From assembly GCF_016798325.1 (NCBI RefSeq), contig NZ_JAERVO010000006.1, positions 248,001-312,000 on the forward strand: a DNA stretch of 64,000 nucleotides. The letters run 5' to 3'. The DNA comes from Marinobacter mangrovi (GTDB lineage: Bacteria > Pseudomonadota > Gammaproteobacteria > Pseudomonadales > Oleiphilaceae). The translations under genes and the position numbers were made by a program. Of the stretch, positions 7,813 through 16,130 are shown in pieces; position 1 is the stretch's first letter; each line of letters starts with the position of its first letter. The notes beneath the pieces are model-generated. The model was not told the DNA's origin. It saw only the letters and a program-made list of their open reading frames with translations, and did no database searches.

Positions 7813-9245
7813 GCGGCTTCACCGACCACCCCGACCAGGACTTCGGCGTCCGCATCCACGATGCCCTGGGCGATGCCGAACTCCGGGAAAGCTTCCACGG
7901 CGCCATGACCTTCCTGCGGGACAAGCGCCGCGCCCAGTTTCCTGACGCCGACGCTTTGGAAACCCTGCGTGACAGCGGCGCCGCCATCCGCGACCGGGCG
8001 CTGGCCCAGTTGCCGGACCTGCTGGAGCAGCTGGAGGACCGTTGCCGGCACAACGGCATCCAGGTGCACTGGGCCGAGACGGCGGACGATGCCAACCGCA
8101 TCATTACCGGATTGATCCGGGCGGTGAACGGCCAGCGCATCGTCAAAGGCAAATCCATGGCGACCGAGGAAATCGGCCTCAACACCGCGCTGGAAGACGC
8201 CGGCTTCACCTGCCTGGAATCGGATATGGGCGAGTACATCGTCCAGCAGGCCCATGAAACACCGTCCCACATCATCATGCCGGCCATCCATCGCAACAAG
8301 GCCAGCATCGCCCGCCAGTTCGCCGAGCAGATACCCGATACGCCCTACACCGAGGATGTGGATGAACTGATCGGCACCGGCCGCCGGGTATTACGCCGGG
8401 CGTTTGCCGAGGCGGATGTGGGCATCTCCGGCGTGAACTTCGCGATCGCCGAGACCGGTACGCTGTGTCTGGTGGAAAATGAGGGCAACGGTCGCATGTC
8501 CACCACCGTGCCGGACACGCACATTGCCGTCATGGGCATCGAAAAAGTCATCGAGAAGCTGGCTGACCTGCCGGACCTGATGCGCCTGTTGCCCCGCTCC
8601 GCCACCGGCCAGGCGATCACCACCTACGTCAACATGATCAGCGGACCGCGCCGGGAAGACGAATGCGACGGCCCCAGGCAGGTCCATCTGGTCCTGATCG
8701 ACAACGGTCGCAGCCGCATCTACGCCGACCGCCAGTTGCGGGCCACGCTACGCTGCATCCGTTGCGGCGCCTGCATGAACCACTGCCCGGTGTACGAGCG
8801 GCTGGGCGGTCACGCTTACGGCACGGTCTACCCCGGCCCCATCGGCCAGGTGGTGATGCCGCAGCTGTTCGGGCTGGACCACGCCGGCAAGCTGACCCAG
8901 GCCTGCAGCTTGAACGGCGCCTGTGGAGAAGTGTGCCCGGTGCGGATTCCCCTGCCCGACCTGATTCGTCGCCTGCGCCATGAAGGCGTCAGCGCCGATC
9001 CCGCCAGCCCGGTTCGTGGGCACGGCCGCCAGCGGCGGGTCAGCGAGGCGCTGATCTGGCGGGCCTGGCAATGGATTCACACCCGGCCGGCGGTCTATCG
9101 GCTGGTGACTCGCGCGGCCACCCGCGCCCGCCGCCTGTTGCCTCCACTGCCGCGGGCCTGGACCCGCCATCGAGCGCCGCTCGAACCGGCAGAGCGCAGC
9201 TTCCAGGAGTGGGTGCGTCACCATAAGAAGGATCACCGCCCATGA
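7809..9245 (+). CDS. lldF: L-lactate oxidation complex iron-sulfur subunit
   Basis: This is the LldF/LutB-family subunit (478 aa). The N-terminal part is the LUD domain (TADDANRIITGLIRAV, KGKSMATEE, GVNFAIAETGTLCLVENEGN). A C-terminal ferredoxin-like region has CIRCGACMNHCP beginning at about C316 and CSLNGACGEVCP some 50 residues later, which would bind two 4Fe-4S clusters. An Arg-rich tail follows (VTRAATRARRLLPPLPRAW). It overlaps lldE by 4 nt and lldG by 4 nt, so translation is probably coupled. Equivalent to lutB. Confidence 0.95.
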   Translation: MSGFTDHPDQDFGVRIHDALGDAELRESFHGAMTFLRDKRRAQFPDADALETLRDSGAAIRDRALAQLPDLLEQLEDRCRHNGIQVHWAETADDANRIITGLIRAVNGQRIVKGKSMATEEIGLNTALEDAGFTCLESDMGEYIVQQAHETPSHIIMPAIHRNKASIARQFAEQIPDTPYTEDVDELIGTGRRVLRRAFAEADVGISGVNFAIAETGTLCLVENEGNGRMSTTVPDTHIAVMGIEKVIEKLADLPDLMRLLPRSATGQAITTYVNMISGPRREDECDGPRQVHLVLIDNGRSRIYADRQLRATLRCIRCGACMNHCPVYERLGGHAYGTVYPGPIGQVVMPQLFGLDHAGKLTQACSLNGACGEVCPVRIPLPDLIRRLRHEGVSADPASPVRGHGRQRRVSEALIWRAWQWIHTRPAVYRLVTRAATRARRLLPPLPRAWTRHRAPLEPAERSFQEWVRHHKKDHRP

Positions 9246-9874
9246 AACCCCGCGATCGTATCCTGTCCCGACTCCGTCACGGACGCGCCGCGTCGCCGGC
9301 AACGCCGTATCCGGCACCGGAGACAACCGCCGTTACGCCCTCTGCGCCGAACATCGATAGCATGGTCTCGGCCTTGGAAGCCGCCCACGCGCAGGTGTTC
9401 CGGATGGCCGAGGCCGACTGGCCGGATCATCTGGCCTCACTCGCGACCGAGCGGAACTGGCAGCAGTGGTGGGTCGGCCGCGACGAAGCCGCGGCCACCT
9501 GGCAGGCACACGGTTCGGCCCCGTCCGTGACCGTGTTTGAAGACTGGGACGGCCAGAAAGCGGCCCTGTTCGATTCAGCACCCATCAGCCTCAGCCAGGC
9601 CCAGGGCGGGATCGCCGACACCGGCACCCTGATTGTGGAAAGCCGGCCCGAGGCCCCTCGCACCCTGTCCCTGGTGCCGCCGGTGCATGTCGTCATCGTG
9701 CGGGAAGACAGCCTGTTTCCGGACATGCCGGCGGCCATGGTCTTTTACAGCCGCCACGGCATGCCCACCAACCTGATCTTCATCTCCGGCCCGTCCAAGA
9801 CGGCGGATATCCAGCAGACCATGGCGTACGGTGCCCACGGTCCGCGGGAATTGATCGTTTATCTCTGTCGTTGA
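9242..9874 (+). CDS. lldG: L-lactate oxidation complex LUD-domain subunit
   Basis: This 210-aa LldG/LutC-family protein has a single LUD domain (AQGGIADTGTLIVES, SLVPPVHVVIV, FISGPSKTADIQQTMAYGAHGP). The ending around GPSKTADI and GAHGP is characteristic. It completes the three-subunit lactate dehydrogenase complex. No lactate permease or GntR-type lldR gene is adjacent in the window. Equivalent to lutC. Confidence 0.93.
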   Translation: MKPRDRILSRLRHGRAASPATPYPAPETTAVTPSAPNIDSMVSALEAAHAQVFRMAEADWPDHLASLATERNWQQWWVGRDEAAATWQAHGSAPSVTVFEDWDGQKAALFDSAPISLSQAQGGIADTGTLIVESRPEAPRTLSLVPPVHVVIVREDSLFPDMPAAMVFYSRHGMPTNLIFISGPSKTADIQQTMAYGAHGPRELIVYLCR

Positions 9875-10258
9875 AACCTCCGCCAGCGGTCTTCAAGACA
9901 TCATCGGGTCGTGATGGGTTGGCCCTTCACTCCCCCGCTTTCCATTTTGACACGAAATATTTTCGTAACGCCCCGCCAGTATCCTTGCATAATTTCCACA
10001 GAAATTTCGCAAACTTACCGAGAAGTGCACTGCTAAGCGACTGTCGGCACTGAAAATTTAATTAGACCTGAAAATATTGAGGCAATTCGGTATACTCCGC
10101 TTCCCGATTTGTACCGGGGCAAAAGGAGGGAGTCACAGCCAGAGGAACACCGCGTCTACCGCGCGCTCGACAGCGCGTTGCCGTCCCTTTTTTGCCTCAG
10201 CCATTTGCCAGCGGCGTCACGGAAACGCCGCCCGAGCCAACAGGAGAGAGGGAGGCCT
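9875..10258. other. Intergenic leader region upstream of kamA
   Basis: No gene is seen. The region holds a perfect dyad ACGAAA-TAT-TTTCGT (9951-9965) next to TTGACA (9946-9951). It also has a -10-like TATACT (10091-10096) without a good -35, and a long-range stem in which GGCAAAAGGAGGGA (10118-10131) pairs with TCCCTTTTTTGCC (10184-10196). That stem encloses a small hairpin (CGCGC...GCGCG). It could make a structured leader or attenuator. Confidence 0.45.
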
Positions 10259-11635
10259 ATGAATTCAATCGTTAACGCCCCTGAAACGTTCTCTGCACGC
10301 ATTCCCACCGTCGAATTCGAGGAACGTCGTTTCCAGGTCTACACCGACCGCCAACTGGACAAGATCGAAGCCATCCAGTCGCTGCCTGAAGAGACCCTGT
10401 TCGAGATGAAGGTGGTCTCCAGCGTCCTGCCTTTCCGTGTCAACGAATACGTGATCAACGAGCTGATCCAGTGGGACAAGGTGCCCAACGATCCGATCTA
10501 CCAACTGGTCTTCCCCCAGCGCGAGATGCTCAAGCCCGAGCACTACGAGCGCATGGCGGACATGCATCGCAGCGGCGCCGACAAGAAGGACATCCAGGCC
10601 GTCGCCAAGGAAATCCGCGACGACCTGAACCCGCACCCGGCCGGCCAGATGCAGATGAACCTGCCCAAGCTGGACGGTGAAGTGCTCGAAGGCGTGCAGC
10701 ACAAATACCGCGAAACCGTGCTGTTCTTCCCGTCCCAGGGCCAGACCTGCCACTCCTACTGCACCTTCTGTTTCCGTTGGGCCCAGTTCGTGGGTGACAA
10801 GGACCTGAAAATGGCCAGCACCGACGCGGAGAAGCTGCACGGCTACCTGCGCAATCACACTGAAGTGACCGATCTGCTGGTCACCGGCGGCGATCCGATG
10901 GTCATGAAGACCAAGAACCTGGTGCAGTACCTGGAGCCGCTGCTGGAGCCGGAGTTCGATCACATCCAGACCATCCGCATCGGCACCAAGGCCCTGACCT
11001 TCTGGCCGTATCGCTTCGTCACCGACAAGGACGCGGATGAGCTGATCGACCTGTTTGCCCGCCTGGTGGAAGGCGGCAAGCACGTGGCCATCATGGCCCA
11101 CTACAACCACTGGCAGGAAATCACCACCGACATCGCCGAAGAAGCGATCCGCCGCATCCGCGCCACCGGTGCTGAAATTCGCGCCCAGGGCCCGATCATC
11201 AAACACGTCAACGATGACGCCGACGCCTGGGCCAAGATGTGGAAGAAGCAGGTCAAGCTGGGCATCATCCCCTACTACATGTTCGTCGAGCGGGACACCG
11301 GCGCGAAGAACTACTTCGAGCTGCCACTGGCGCAGGCCTACGAGATCTACCGCGAGGCCATGAAGAACGTCTCTGGCCTGGGCCGCACAGCCCGCGGCCC
11401 GTCCATGAGTGCCGGCCCGGGCAAGGTGGAAATCCAGGGTATTGCCGAGATCAAGGGCGAGAAGGTGTTCGTCCTGCGCTTCCTGCAGGGCCGCAACCCG
11501 GACTGGGTGCAGCGCCCGTTCTTCGCCAAGTACAGCGATACGGCCACCTGGCTGCACGAACTGGAGCCGGCCTTTGGGGAAGAGAAGTTCTTCTTTGAGG
11601 ACGAGTATGAAGCGATGCGCAAGGGGAATGGCTAA
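10259..11635 (+). CDS. KamA-family radical SAM aminomutase (lysine 2,3-aminomutase-like)
   Basis: This is a radical S-adenosylmethionine and PLP enzyme of the KamA family (458 aa), expected to move an amino group from C2 to C3 of lysine or a related amino acid. The cluster-binding motif C-x3-C-x2-C is at C164, C168 and C171 (CHSYCTFC). LVTGGDP and MAHYNHWQEIT are also family features. It is longer than EpmB/YjeK (about 340 aa), so translation-factor modification is less likely. The start at 10259 is chosen because GGGAGG lies just upstream; an in-frame extension to 10109 has no support. No beta-lysine acetyltransferase gene (ablB) is adjacent, so the substrate is uncertain. Confidence 0.85.
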   Translation: MNSIVNAPETFSARIPTVEFEERRFQVYTDRQLDKIEAIQSLPEETLFEMKVVSSVLPFRVNEYVINELIQWDKVPNDPIYQLVFPQREMLKPEHYERMADMHRSGADKKDIQAVAKEIRDDLNPHPAGQMQMNLPKLDGEVLEGVQHKYRETVLFFPSQGQTCHSYCTFCFRWAQFVGDKDLKMASTDAEKLHGYLRNHTEVTDLLVTGGDPMVMKTKNLVQYLEPLLEPEFDHIQTIRIGTKALTFWPYRFVTDKDADELIDLFARLVEGGKHVAIMAHYNHWQEITTDIAEEAIRRIRATGAEIRAQGPIIKHVNDDADAWAKMWKKQVKLGIIPYYMFVERDTGAKNYFELPLAQAYEIYREAMKNVSGLGRTARGPSMSAGPGKVEIQGIAEIKGEKVFVLRFLQGRNPDWVQRPFFAKYSDTATWLHELEPAFGEEKFFFEDEYEAMRKGNG

Positions 11636-11656
11636 GCCGTTTCACCTGTAAGCGAG

Positions 11657-11683
11657 AAGCCGGGCCATGTGTCCGGCTTTTTT
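11657..11683 (+). terminator. Intrinsic terminator of the KamA-family gene
   Basis: The stem AAGCCGG...CCGGCTT is followed by a T run, 22 bp after the stop codon. Confidence 0.85.
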
Positions 11684-11734
11684 ATGCTTGTAAATCCTAA
11701 AAAGATAGAGCCATGATTTTCAGCCTTGGGGGAA

Positions 11735-11843
11735 CGAAGCCAATGGGCACCATCGCTTCCGTCGCCTAAGAGGGCCGTCCATGGCCGCTTATGCGACGAG
11801 GACATCCTGTCCTCTGCTCCAGCAATGGCGCCCATTGGCTTCG
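11735..11843. repeat. Large structured palindromic element A
   Basis: A 109-bp imperfect palindrome. The outer 23-nt arms (11735-11757 and 11821-11843) match at 21 of 23 positions. Inside are two more hairpins: CGTCGC-TAAG...CTTAT-GCGACG (11760-11798) and AGGACATCCTGTCCT (11799-11813). The layout mirrors element B at 11904-12016 when read on the other strand. No ORF is supported. Confidence 0.75.
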
Positions 11844-11903
11844 ACCTGGCTTTCGAGTTAACCGCAATCAAGATGTTGGCCGCGCCGGCAACTCGAGATC
11901 CGC

Positions 11904-12016
11904 GCGAAGCAGATGGATGCCTGACCTGGAGGAGGGACAGGGATGTCCCGATTGTATTAGCCGGCCAGGGAGGGCCGTCTAATATCAACGGAAGGGCAGG
12001 TATCCATCTGCTTCGC
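11904..12016. repeat. Large structured palindromic element B
   Basis: A 113-bp imperfect palindrome. The outer arms (11904-11923 and 11997-12016) match at 19 of 20 positions. The inner hairpins are GGGACAGGGATGTCCC (11934-11949) and a TATTAG-CCGGCC...GGGCCGTCTAATA stem (about 11955-11985). It shares the inner layout of element A in the opposite orientation but has a different outer-arm sequence. Confidence 0.75.
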
Positions 12017-12054
12017 CTCCCGCCCAGGCTCAAATCACAGGCTCTAAACCCCGC

Positions 12055-12384
12055 TTAACTCCGACGCCCACGCTTCGGCACAAACCCTTCCGGCTTGTCC
12101 CGTAACCAGTCAACGAACGTGCGCAGGTCGTCCAACTTCATCAGCTTGTCTCGGGTGTTGTAGTGCATGCCCAGCTCGTACTCCGAGCAGGTACCGTGGA
12201 TGGCGTTGTGACAGGGACGACAGACCCACAGGGTGCGGGTGATCATGTCGTCACGGGTGAAGAGTTTCTGGAAGCGCTTCTTGCTGTGTAGGCGGCGGGG
12301 GATCAGGTGGTGTCGCGTGAGCTTGGCGACAGGACGTTCGCAAAGCTCACAGCGATCCGGTTGCGGGGGCAGTTTCAGCATCAT
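12055..12384 (-). CDS. HNH endonuclease family protein
   Basis: A small HNH-domain protein (109 aa; the second Met, 3 nt downstream, is an alternative start). A zinc-binding CELC pair (residues 12-15) is followed by the HNH core HHLIPRR (about 25-31) and CRPCHNAIH (about 55-63), so both zinc knuckles and the catalytic histidines are present. The remainder (YNTRDKLMKLDDLRTFVDWLRDKP) is a conserved tail. Small free-standing HNH proteins of this type are widespread and their physiological role is mostly unknown. It sits 25 bp downstream of the cnoX stop on the same strand, so it may be co-transcribed. The large palindromes lie just beyond its stop. Confidence 0.85.
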   Translation of the reverse strand: MMLKLPPQPDRCELCERPVAKLTRHHLIPRRLHSKKRFQKLFTRDDMITRTLWVCRPCHNAIHGTCSEYELGMHYNTRDKLMKLDDLRTFVDWLRDKPEGFVPKRGRRS

Positions 12385-12409
12385 GGCTCACCGGCTGCGC
12401 CCCGCCCCG

Positions 12410-13273
12410 TCAGTGCATCAGGGTGTAGAGCTTGCGGCGGTAGGTCCGCACATCGGGGTTGGTGTTGCCCAGCTTGTCGAACAACTCGACCAGCGTGGTT
12501 TTGGCCACCCCGTCCTTGTATCCCGCATCGACCTGCATCAGGCGGATCAGGAGCTCCATCGCCTGGGCGTTGTTTTCCTTGATAACGTGCTGCAGGGCCA
12601 GCTGGTGCAGCGCTTCACAATCCTTCGGATCCGCCTCCAGACGCTTCTCCAGATCCGCCACCGGCGCCAGTTGCCCGGCCTGTTCCATGAACTTCAGGCG
12701 TGCGGCCAGCTGGCGGGCATGAGGCTGCATCTTGTCTTCCGGTGCCAGGCTGTCGAGGATCTGCTGGGCGGTCTCGGTATCGCCGAGCTCCGCCTTGATC
12801 TGCGCCAGATCGATCAGCACGGCGATATCCTCCGGGTCCGCCTGGTTCAGGCTGGTCAGGATTTCCAGTGCGCCATTCAGGTCGCCTTCTTCCCACAACC
12901 GGTTGGCCTTGTCGTGAGGGTTTTCCTCCGGCGCCTCGACGTGCTTATCCAGCACTTTGCGAATTTCGCTCTCCGGCAGCGCGCCGTTGAAGCCATCCAC
13001 GGCCTGGCCGTTCTTGACCAGCAGGATGGTCGGCAGGCTGCGTACGCCCAAGTGGCCGGTCAGTTCCTGCTGCTCGTCGGCGTTGACCTTCGCCATCAGG
13101 AACGCCCCCTTGTATTCGTCCGCCAGCTTTTCCAGCACCGGCATAAGCTGCTTGCAGGGCGCGCACCAGTCGGCCCAGACGTCCACCAGAACCGGCGTCT
13201 GCATGGACGCCTGCATGACCTTGTCCTGGAAGTTGTCGAGGGTGGCTTCAAATACGTAGGGAGACTCGCTCAT
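12410..13273 (-). CDS. cnoX: Thioredoxin-TPR chaperone, CnoX/YbbN family
   Basis: A 287-aa protein with an N-terminal thioredoxin fold (active site WADWCAPCK, cysteines at residues 37 and 40) and a C-terminal TPR region (NRLWEEGDLNGALEILTSLNQADPED...). CnoX proteins hold unfolding proteins and protect them from overoxidation during stress. E. coli CnoX has lost the CxxC pair, whereas this protein keeps it, so it could also be redox active. The start at 13273 is preferred over 13306 because an AAGG sits upstream and the protein then begins MSESPYVFEATLDNF. It is divergent from lon, another proteostasis gene. Confidence 0.9.
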   Translation of the reverse strand: MSESPYVFEATLDNFQDKVMQASMQTPVLVDVWADWCAPCKQLMPVLEKLADEYKGAFLMAKVNADEQQELTGHLGVRSLPTILLVKNGQAVDGFNGALPESEIRKVLDKHVEAPEENPHDKANRLWEEGDLNGALEILTSLNQADPEDIAVLIDLAQIKAELGDTETAQQILDSLAPEDKMQPHARQLAARLKFMEQAGQLAPVADLEKRLEADPKDCEALHQLALQHVIKENNAQAMELLIRLMQVDAGYKDGVAKTTLVELFDKLGNTNPDVRTYRRKLYTLMH

Positions 13274-13348
13274 GGGTGCAAACCTTGTCCGGAAAGGAAA
13301 TGTCATCAGGAAACTATATCAAACCGTAGACCTGTTATGGCGCCAATG

Positions 13349-13404
13349 GCCGGGAATTCAAGCGGGCCTCAACCAGCAACCTTGCGCCGCTTGAAATTCC
13401 CGGC
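13349..13404. promoter_or_regulatory. Inverted repeat with mirrored heat-shock-like -35 boxes between cnoX and lon
   Basis: The arms GCCGGGAATTCAAGCGG (13349-13365) and CCGCTTGAAATTCCCGGC (13387-13404) are inverted copies. The right arm presents CTTGAAA toward lon, and the left arm presents CTTGAAT toward cnoX on the minus strand. Both resemble the sigma32 -35 box. The candidate -10 boxes (CGTCACAT toward lon, GCGCCATA toward cnoX) are weak matches. Confidence 0.4.
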
Positions 13405-13452
13405 TATGCCGTCACATACGGAAGAGACAGAGCCTCTGAATAAGGACGCCTA

Positions 13453-15888
13453 GTGATCATGACCGATACCCATCACGACGACGATGACACCATGGAGTAC
13501 ATCGGCAAGGACGAGAATCGTCAGAGCCTTGCCCTGCCCCAGCAGATGATGCCCAAGCGCATGTACCTGCTGCCGGTCCAGAACCGCCCGTTCTTTCCGG
13601 CCCAGGTGCAGCCGGTGGTGGTCAACCAGGACCCCTGGCAGGAAACCCTCAAGCGCGTGAAGGAAACCGATCATCAGGTCCTGGGCCTGTGCTTCGTCGA
13701 CGCCGACGAGGAAATGGCCGTTCCCGAGAGCGATGACCTGGAGATCATGGGCTGCGCCGTACGGGTCCACCAGACCCAGCGCGAAGGCGGCAAGATCCAG
13801 TTTATCGCCCAGGGGCTGCAGCGCTTCCGCATCGTCCAATGGCTGCGCCGCAAACCGCCGTACCTGGTGGAAGTCAGTTATCCACAGGAGCCGGAAGAGG
13901 AAGCAGACGAGCTCAAGGCCTACACCCTGGCCATCATCAGCGCCATCAAGGACCTGCTGCGCAGCAACCCCCTCTATGGCGAAGAAGTGAAGCAGTATCT
14001 GTCCCGTTTCGGGCCGGACGACAGCTCGCCGCTGGCCGATTTCGGCGCGTCCATGACCAGCGCCAAGGGCCCTGAGTTACAGGACGTCCTCAACACCGTG
14101 CCGCTGCTGCGGCGGATGGAGAAAGTCCTGCTGCTGATGAAAAAAGAGCAGGAAGTGGCCCGTCTGCAGGCGGAGATTAACGAAGAGGTCAACACCAAGG
14201 TCCAGAAGCACCAGCGGGAATTCTTCCTGCGCGAACAGCTGAAAGTCATCCAGCGCGAGCTGGGCATGGCCAAGGACGACAAGACCGCCGATGTGGAAAA
14301 CTTCCAGGCCCGCATGGACAAACTGGATCCGCCGGAGCACGTCCAGCAACGCTTCAAGGACGAACTGCAGAAGCTGTCGGTGCTGGAACAGGGCTCGCCG
14401 GAATACGGCGTCACCCGTAACTACCTGGACTGGCTGACGCAGGTGCCCTGGGGCCAGCATTCCGAGGATCACTTCGACCTGAAACAGGCCCGCGAGGTGC
14501 TGGACCGGGACCATGACGGTCTGGAAGACGTGAAGGACCGCATCATCGAATTCCTGGCCGAAGGCGCCTATCGGCAGGAGGTTTCCGGTTCAATCATCCT
14601 GCTGGTCGGCCCGCCCGGCGTGGGCAAGACCTCGATCGGTCGTTCAGTCGCCGATGCGCTGGGACGCCAGTTCTACCGTTTCAGTCTGGGCGGCATGCGG
14701 GACGAGGCCGAGATCAAGGGCCACCGCCGCACCTACATCGGCGCCATGCCCGGCAAGCTGGTGCAGGCCCTGAAAGACAGCGGCGTCGATAATCCGGTGA
14801 TCATGCTGGATGAGATCGACAAGATCGGTGCGTCCTTCCAGGGGGATCCGGCGTCGGCCCTGCTGGAAACCCTGGATCCGGAACAGAACAAGGATTTCCT
14901 GGACCACTATCTGGATGTGCGAATGGACCTGTCCAAGACGCTGTTCATCTGCACCGCCAACCAGTTGGACACCATCCCGCGGCCGCTGTTGGACCGGATG
15001 GACGTCATCCGCTTGTCCGGCTACATCGCCGAGGAAAAGCTGCTGATCGCCAAGCACCACCTGCTGCCGCGCCTGCTCAAGCGGTCCGGCCTGCTCAAGA
15101 AGCAGCTCAACATCACCGATGCCGCCATCCGTCAGGTGATCGAAGGCTATGCCCGGGAGGCCGGCGTGCGCAACCTGGAGAAGCAGCTGCACAAGATTGT
15201 CCGTAAAGGCATCGTCAAACTGCTGGAAGAGCCGGATACGCCCGTGAAGGTGGGCGTCAGCGACCTGCCGGGCTACCTTGGCCAGCCCTATTTCAAGAAG
15301 GAGAAATCCCTCAAGGGCACGGGCGTGGTCACCGGCCTGGCCTGGACGGCAATGGGCGGCGCCACCCTGAGCATCGAGGCTTCGCGCATCCATTCCAGCC
15401 AGCGTGGTTTCAAGCTGACCGGACAACTGGGCGATGTCATGCGTGAATCGGCGGAGATTGCCTACAGCTATGTGTCATCCAACCTGAAACGCTACAAGGG
15501 TGATCCCGCGTTCTTTGACAAGTCGTTCGTCCACCTGCACGTGCCAGAGGGCGCCACGCCGAAAGACGGGCCCAGCGCGGGCGTAACCATGGCCACGGCG
15601 CTGCTGTCGATTGCCCGCAAGGAGGCGCCGCAGGCCGGCATCGCCATGACCGGGGAACTGACGCTGACCGGGCAGGTCCTACCGGTTGGCGGCATCCGCG
15701 AGAAGGTCATTGCGGCCCGTCGGCAGAAGATCAACACGCTGATTCTGCCGGAAGGGAACCGGGGCGATTATGAGGAATTGCCCGGGTACCTGCAGGAAGG
15801 TCTGGAGGTCCATTTTGCGAAGCACTATGCCGATGTGTACACGGTTTGTTTTGGCAACAAACCCCGGCGTGGAGCGAGCGTGCACTGA
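13453..15888 (+). CDS. lon: ATP-dependent Lon protease
   Basis: An AAA+ serine protease (811 aa) that degrades damaged and regulatory proteins in the cytosol. It has an N-terminal substrate-binding domain, Walker A GPPGVGKT (386-393), Walker B VIMLDEIDKIG, and a protease domain with the Ser708/Lys751 dyad (DGPSAG and GGIREKV) separated by 43 residues, as in E. coli Lon. The N-terminus is unusual, with an Asp/His-rich leader (THHDDDD) ahead of the first conserved block. AAGGA lies 6 nt before the GTG at 13453 and 12 nt before the ATG at 13459, and either may be used. It may be heat-shock controlled (see the upstream inverted repeat). Confidence 0.95.
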   Translation: MIMTDTHHDDDDTMEYIGKDENRQSLALPQQMMPKRMYLLPVQNRPFFPAQVQPVVVNQDPWQETLKRVKETDHQVLGLCFVDADEEMAVPESDDLEIMGCAVRVHQTQREGGKIQFIAQGLQRFRIVQWLRRKPPYLVEVSYPQEPEEEADELKAYTLAIISAIKDLLRSNPLYGEEVKQYLSRFGPDDSSPLADFGASMTSAKGPELQDVLNTVPLLRRMEKVLLLMKKEQEVARLQAEINEEVNTKVQKHQREFFLREQLKVIQRELGMAKDDKTADVENFQARMDKLDPPEHVQQRFKDELQKLSVLEQGSPEYGVTRNYLDWLTQVPWGQHSEDHFDLKQAREVLDRDHDGLEDVKDRIIEFLAEGAYRQEVSGSIILLVGPPGVGKTSIGRSVADALGRQFYRFSLGGMRDEAEIKGHRRTYIGAMPGKLVQALKDSGVDNPVIMLDEIDKIGASFQGDPASALLETLDPEQNKDFLDHYLDVRMDLSKTLFICTANQLDTIPRPLLDRMDVIRLSGYIAEEKLLIAKHHLLPRLLKRSGLLKKQLNITDAAIRQVIEGYAREAGVRNLEKQLHKIVRKGIVKLLEEPDTPVKVGVSDLPGYLGQPYFKKEKSLKGTGVVTGLAWTAMGGATLSIEASRIHSSQRGFKLTGQLGDVMRESAEIAYSYVSSNLKRYKGDPAFFDKSFVHLHVPEGATPKDGPSAGVTMATALLSIARKEAPQAGIAMTGELTLTGQVLPVGGIREKVIAARRQKINTLILPEGNRGDYEELPGYLQEGLEVHFAKHYADVYTVCFGNKPRRGASVH

Positions 15889-16052
15889 CGACGTGCATCG
15901 GCCCGGAAGCCACGATTGACGCGGCTTACAGCATAACGGATTGCCCGTACGCGCAATCCACTATGGTTCAGAACGGGGCCGATACTTACACTTTTAACCA
16001 TTGGATTTCATCGCATTCGCGTCGAATTCCTGTCATCTGAGAAGAGCCCATT

Positions 16053-16080
16053 AGGCGTCCAATTTGGACGCCTTTTTTTT
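16053..16080 (+). terminator. Intrinsic terminator, lon side
   Basis: The stem AGGCGTCC-AATT-GGACGCCT is followed by eight T. It lies 165 bp past the lon stop and back-to-back with the terminator of the convergent chemoreceptor gene. Confidence 0.85.
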
Positions 16081-16085
16081 GCTCC

Positions 16086-16112
16086 AAAAAAAGGGCACCG
16101 CTCAGGATGCCC
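16086..16112 (-). terminator. Intrinsic terminator of the chemoreceptor gene
   Basis: On the minus strand the stem GGGCATCCTGAGCGGTGCCC is followed by a T run. It lies 19 bp beyond the chemoreceptor stop codon. Confidence 0.8.
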
Positions 16113-16130
16113 TCCCTTTGTCGCGCCGGT

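Noticed and set aside
10109-10258. 50-codon N-terminal extension of the KamA-family gene
   Set aside because: The extension spans the structured leader and is Arg-rich without family similarity; the start at 10259 has GGGAGG upstream.
11726-12058. Open frames of about 110-130 codons across the palindromic elements
   Set aside because: They follow from the repeats' composition; no start signal or protein-like pattern is seen.
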